NCBI RefSeq assembly: GCF_050632745.1
Contig: NZ_JBODSD010000001.1
Coordinates: 1,116,001 to 1,180,000 of the forward strand
DNA length: 64,000 nt
DNA from: Mumia sp050632745
GTDB taxonomy: Bacteria; Actinomycetota; Actinomycetes; Propionibacteriales; Nocardioidaceae
Reading direction: 5' to 3'
Shown here: in pieces, positions 63,506 to 64,000 of the stretch
How the letters are laid out: each line of letters opens with the position of its first letter
Numbering within the stretch: the first letter of the stretch is position 1
Notes under the pieces: generated by a model
Told to the model about the DNA's origin: nothing
Databases searched by the model: none
Seen by the model: the letters and a program-made list of their open reading frames with translations, nothing else
Made by a program: the position numbers and the translations under genes

Positions 63506-64000
63506 GTGACCTCCCACCCTGACGAACCCCGCACGCTGCGCGTCGCGCTGCTCGGGCACGGAGCCGTCGGCAGCGAGGTGGCCCGGCTGCTCACGCGCGA
63601 CGCCGACGAGCTCGCGCAGCGGATCGGCGCCCGGCTGGAGCTGGTCGGCGTCGCCGTGCACCGCGTGCGGGCCGACCGTGAGACCTCCTTCGACCCTGCC
63701 CTCCTGACGACGGACGCGACCGGCCTGGTCTCGCGCGGCGACGTCGACGTCGTGATCGAGCTGATCGGCGGCATCGAGCCCGCGCGGTCGCTCGTCCTGT
63801 CCGCGCTCGAGAACGGCGCGTCGGTGGTCACGGGCAACAAGGCGCTCCTCGCCGAGGACGGCGGGACGCTGTTCGCCGCCGCGGAGGCCGCCGGGCGCGA
63901 CCTGTCGTACGAGGCCGCCGTCGCCGGCGCGATCCCGATCGTCCGCCCGCTGCGGGAGTCGCTCACCGGCGACCACGTACGCCGTGTGCTGGGCATCGTC
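63506..64000 (+). CDS. hom: homoserine dehydrogenase, N-terminal part (3' truncated by window end)
   Basis: 165 codons from GTG 63506 to the window end. RTLRVALLGHGAVGSEVARLL is the NAD(P)-binding motif; VDVVIELIGGIEPARSLVLSALENGASVVTGNKALLAEDGG carries the invariant NK pair and the catalytic-domain start AVAGAIPIVRPLRESLTGD follows. Makes homoserine for Thr and Met synthesis. thrC and thrB would normally follow outside the window. Confidence 0.94.
   Translation, partial: MTSHPDEPRTLRVALLGHGAVGSEVARLLTRDADELAQRIGARLELVGVAVHRVRADRETSFDPALLTTDATGLVSRGDVDVVIELIGGIEPARSLVLSALENGASVVTGNKALLAEDGGTLFAAAEAAGRDLSYEAAVAGAIPIVRPLRESLTGDHVRRVLGIV

Overview
The window is a very GC-rich chromosomal segment (roughly 70% or more by eye) with dense genes, many GTG starts, ATGA/GTGA stop-start overlaps and AGGAGG-type ribosome sites. 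WhiB1 next to a PdtaS-type kinase, a SigR/RsrA pair, a fused E2-E1 Kgd, a mycothiol-type DinB protein, DUF6104, DUF3099 and ribosomal protein bL37 place it in the Actinomycetes. Gene content and the style of its interspersed repeats suggest Nocardioidaceae (Nocardioides/Mumia-like); that placement is inference. No phage, transposase, plasmid or CRISPR functions were seen. Everything reads as core or near-core chromosome.

Layout. 1-3.7 kb: MoxR/Mg-chelatase-like ATPase end, VWA protein, DinB protein. 3.8-11.6 kb: a histidine-utilisation cluster, with a divergent IclR regulator and hutH-hutU-M20 amidohydrolase-hutF-hutI, all translationally coupled. 11.7-22.5 kb: methyltransferase, DUF2000/AraC pair, stand-alone LigD polymerase, YtxH and HEAT/AlkD-like proteins, secreted GH3 glucosidase, large LAL-type LuxR regulator, stand-alone LigD phosphoesterase. 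22.5-36.4 kb: gnd, a debranching enzyme with a GT4 glycosyltransferase, TrmO-like, PPOX, CBS, hisN, rsgA-aroA, methyltransferase, hotdog protein, hydrolase-LuxR fusion. 36.4-44.9 kb: DoxX, FAD reductase, a giant membrane-anchored ECF sigma factor, a degenerate GGDEF protein, SRAP, then sigR-rsrA-thioesterase-GNAT. 45-53 kb: bL37, a ThDP enzyme, DUF2785, pdtaS, whiB1, malic enzyme, quinone-oxidoreductase-like protein. 53-64 kb: DUF6104-kgd, TetR with 3-hydroxyacyl-CoA dehydrogenase, tRNA-Arg(CCG), response regulator, argS-lysA-hom (hom runs off the end).

The most unusual feature is a palindromic interspersed repeat with outer arms TGGTCGAGTAG/CTACTCGACCA and inner arms GTATCGAGACC/GGTCTCGATAC. 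It occurs between genes at 51.85 kb, and also inside the hut operon, where it is translated in frame. It adds about 50 residues to the M20 amidohydrolase just before its metal site, replaces the N-terminal segment of HutF with a seven-residue tandem peptide, and leaves a short remnant further inside HutF. In each of the three larger copies the right end has been amplified in tandem.

The second original observation is a pair of 45-codon genes (13782 and 18320). They align without gaps, share a CTACCTCAGANGACGAG box upstream, and one sits directly before the LAL regulator. Several strong palindromes mark likely operators: hut/IclR, GH3, methyltransferase/hotdog, TetR, Kgd and a CRP-like site at whiB1. 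A textbook SigR promoter precedes sigR.
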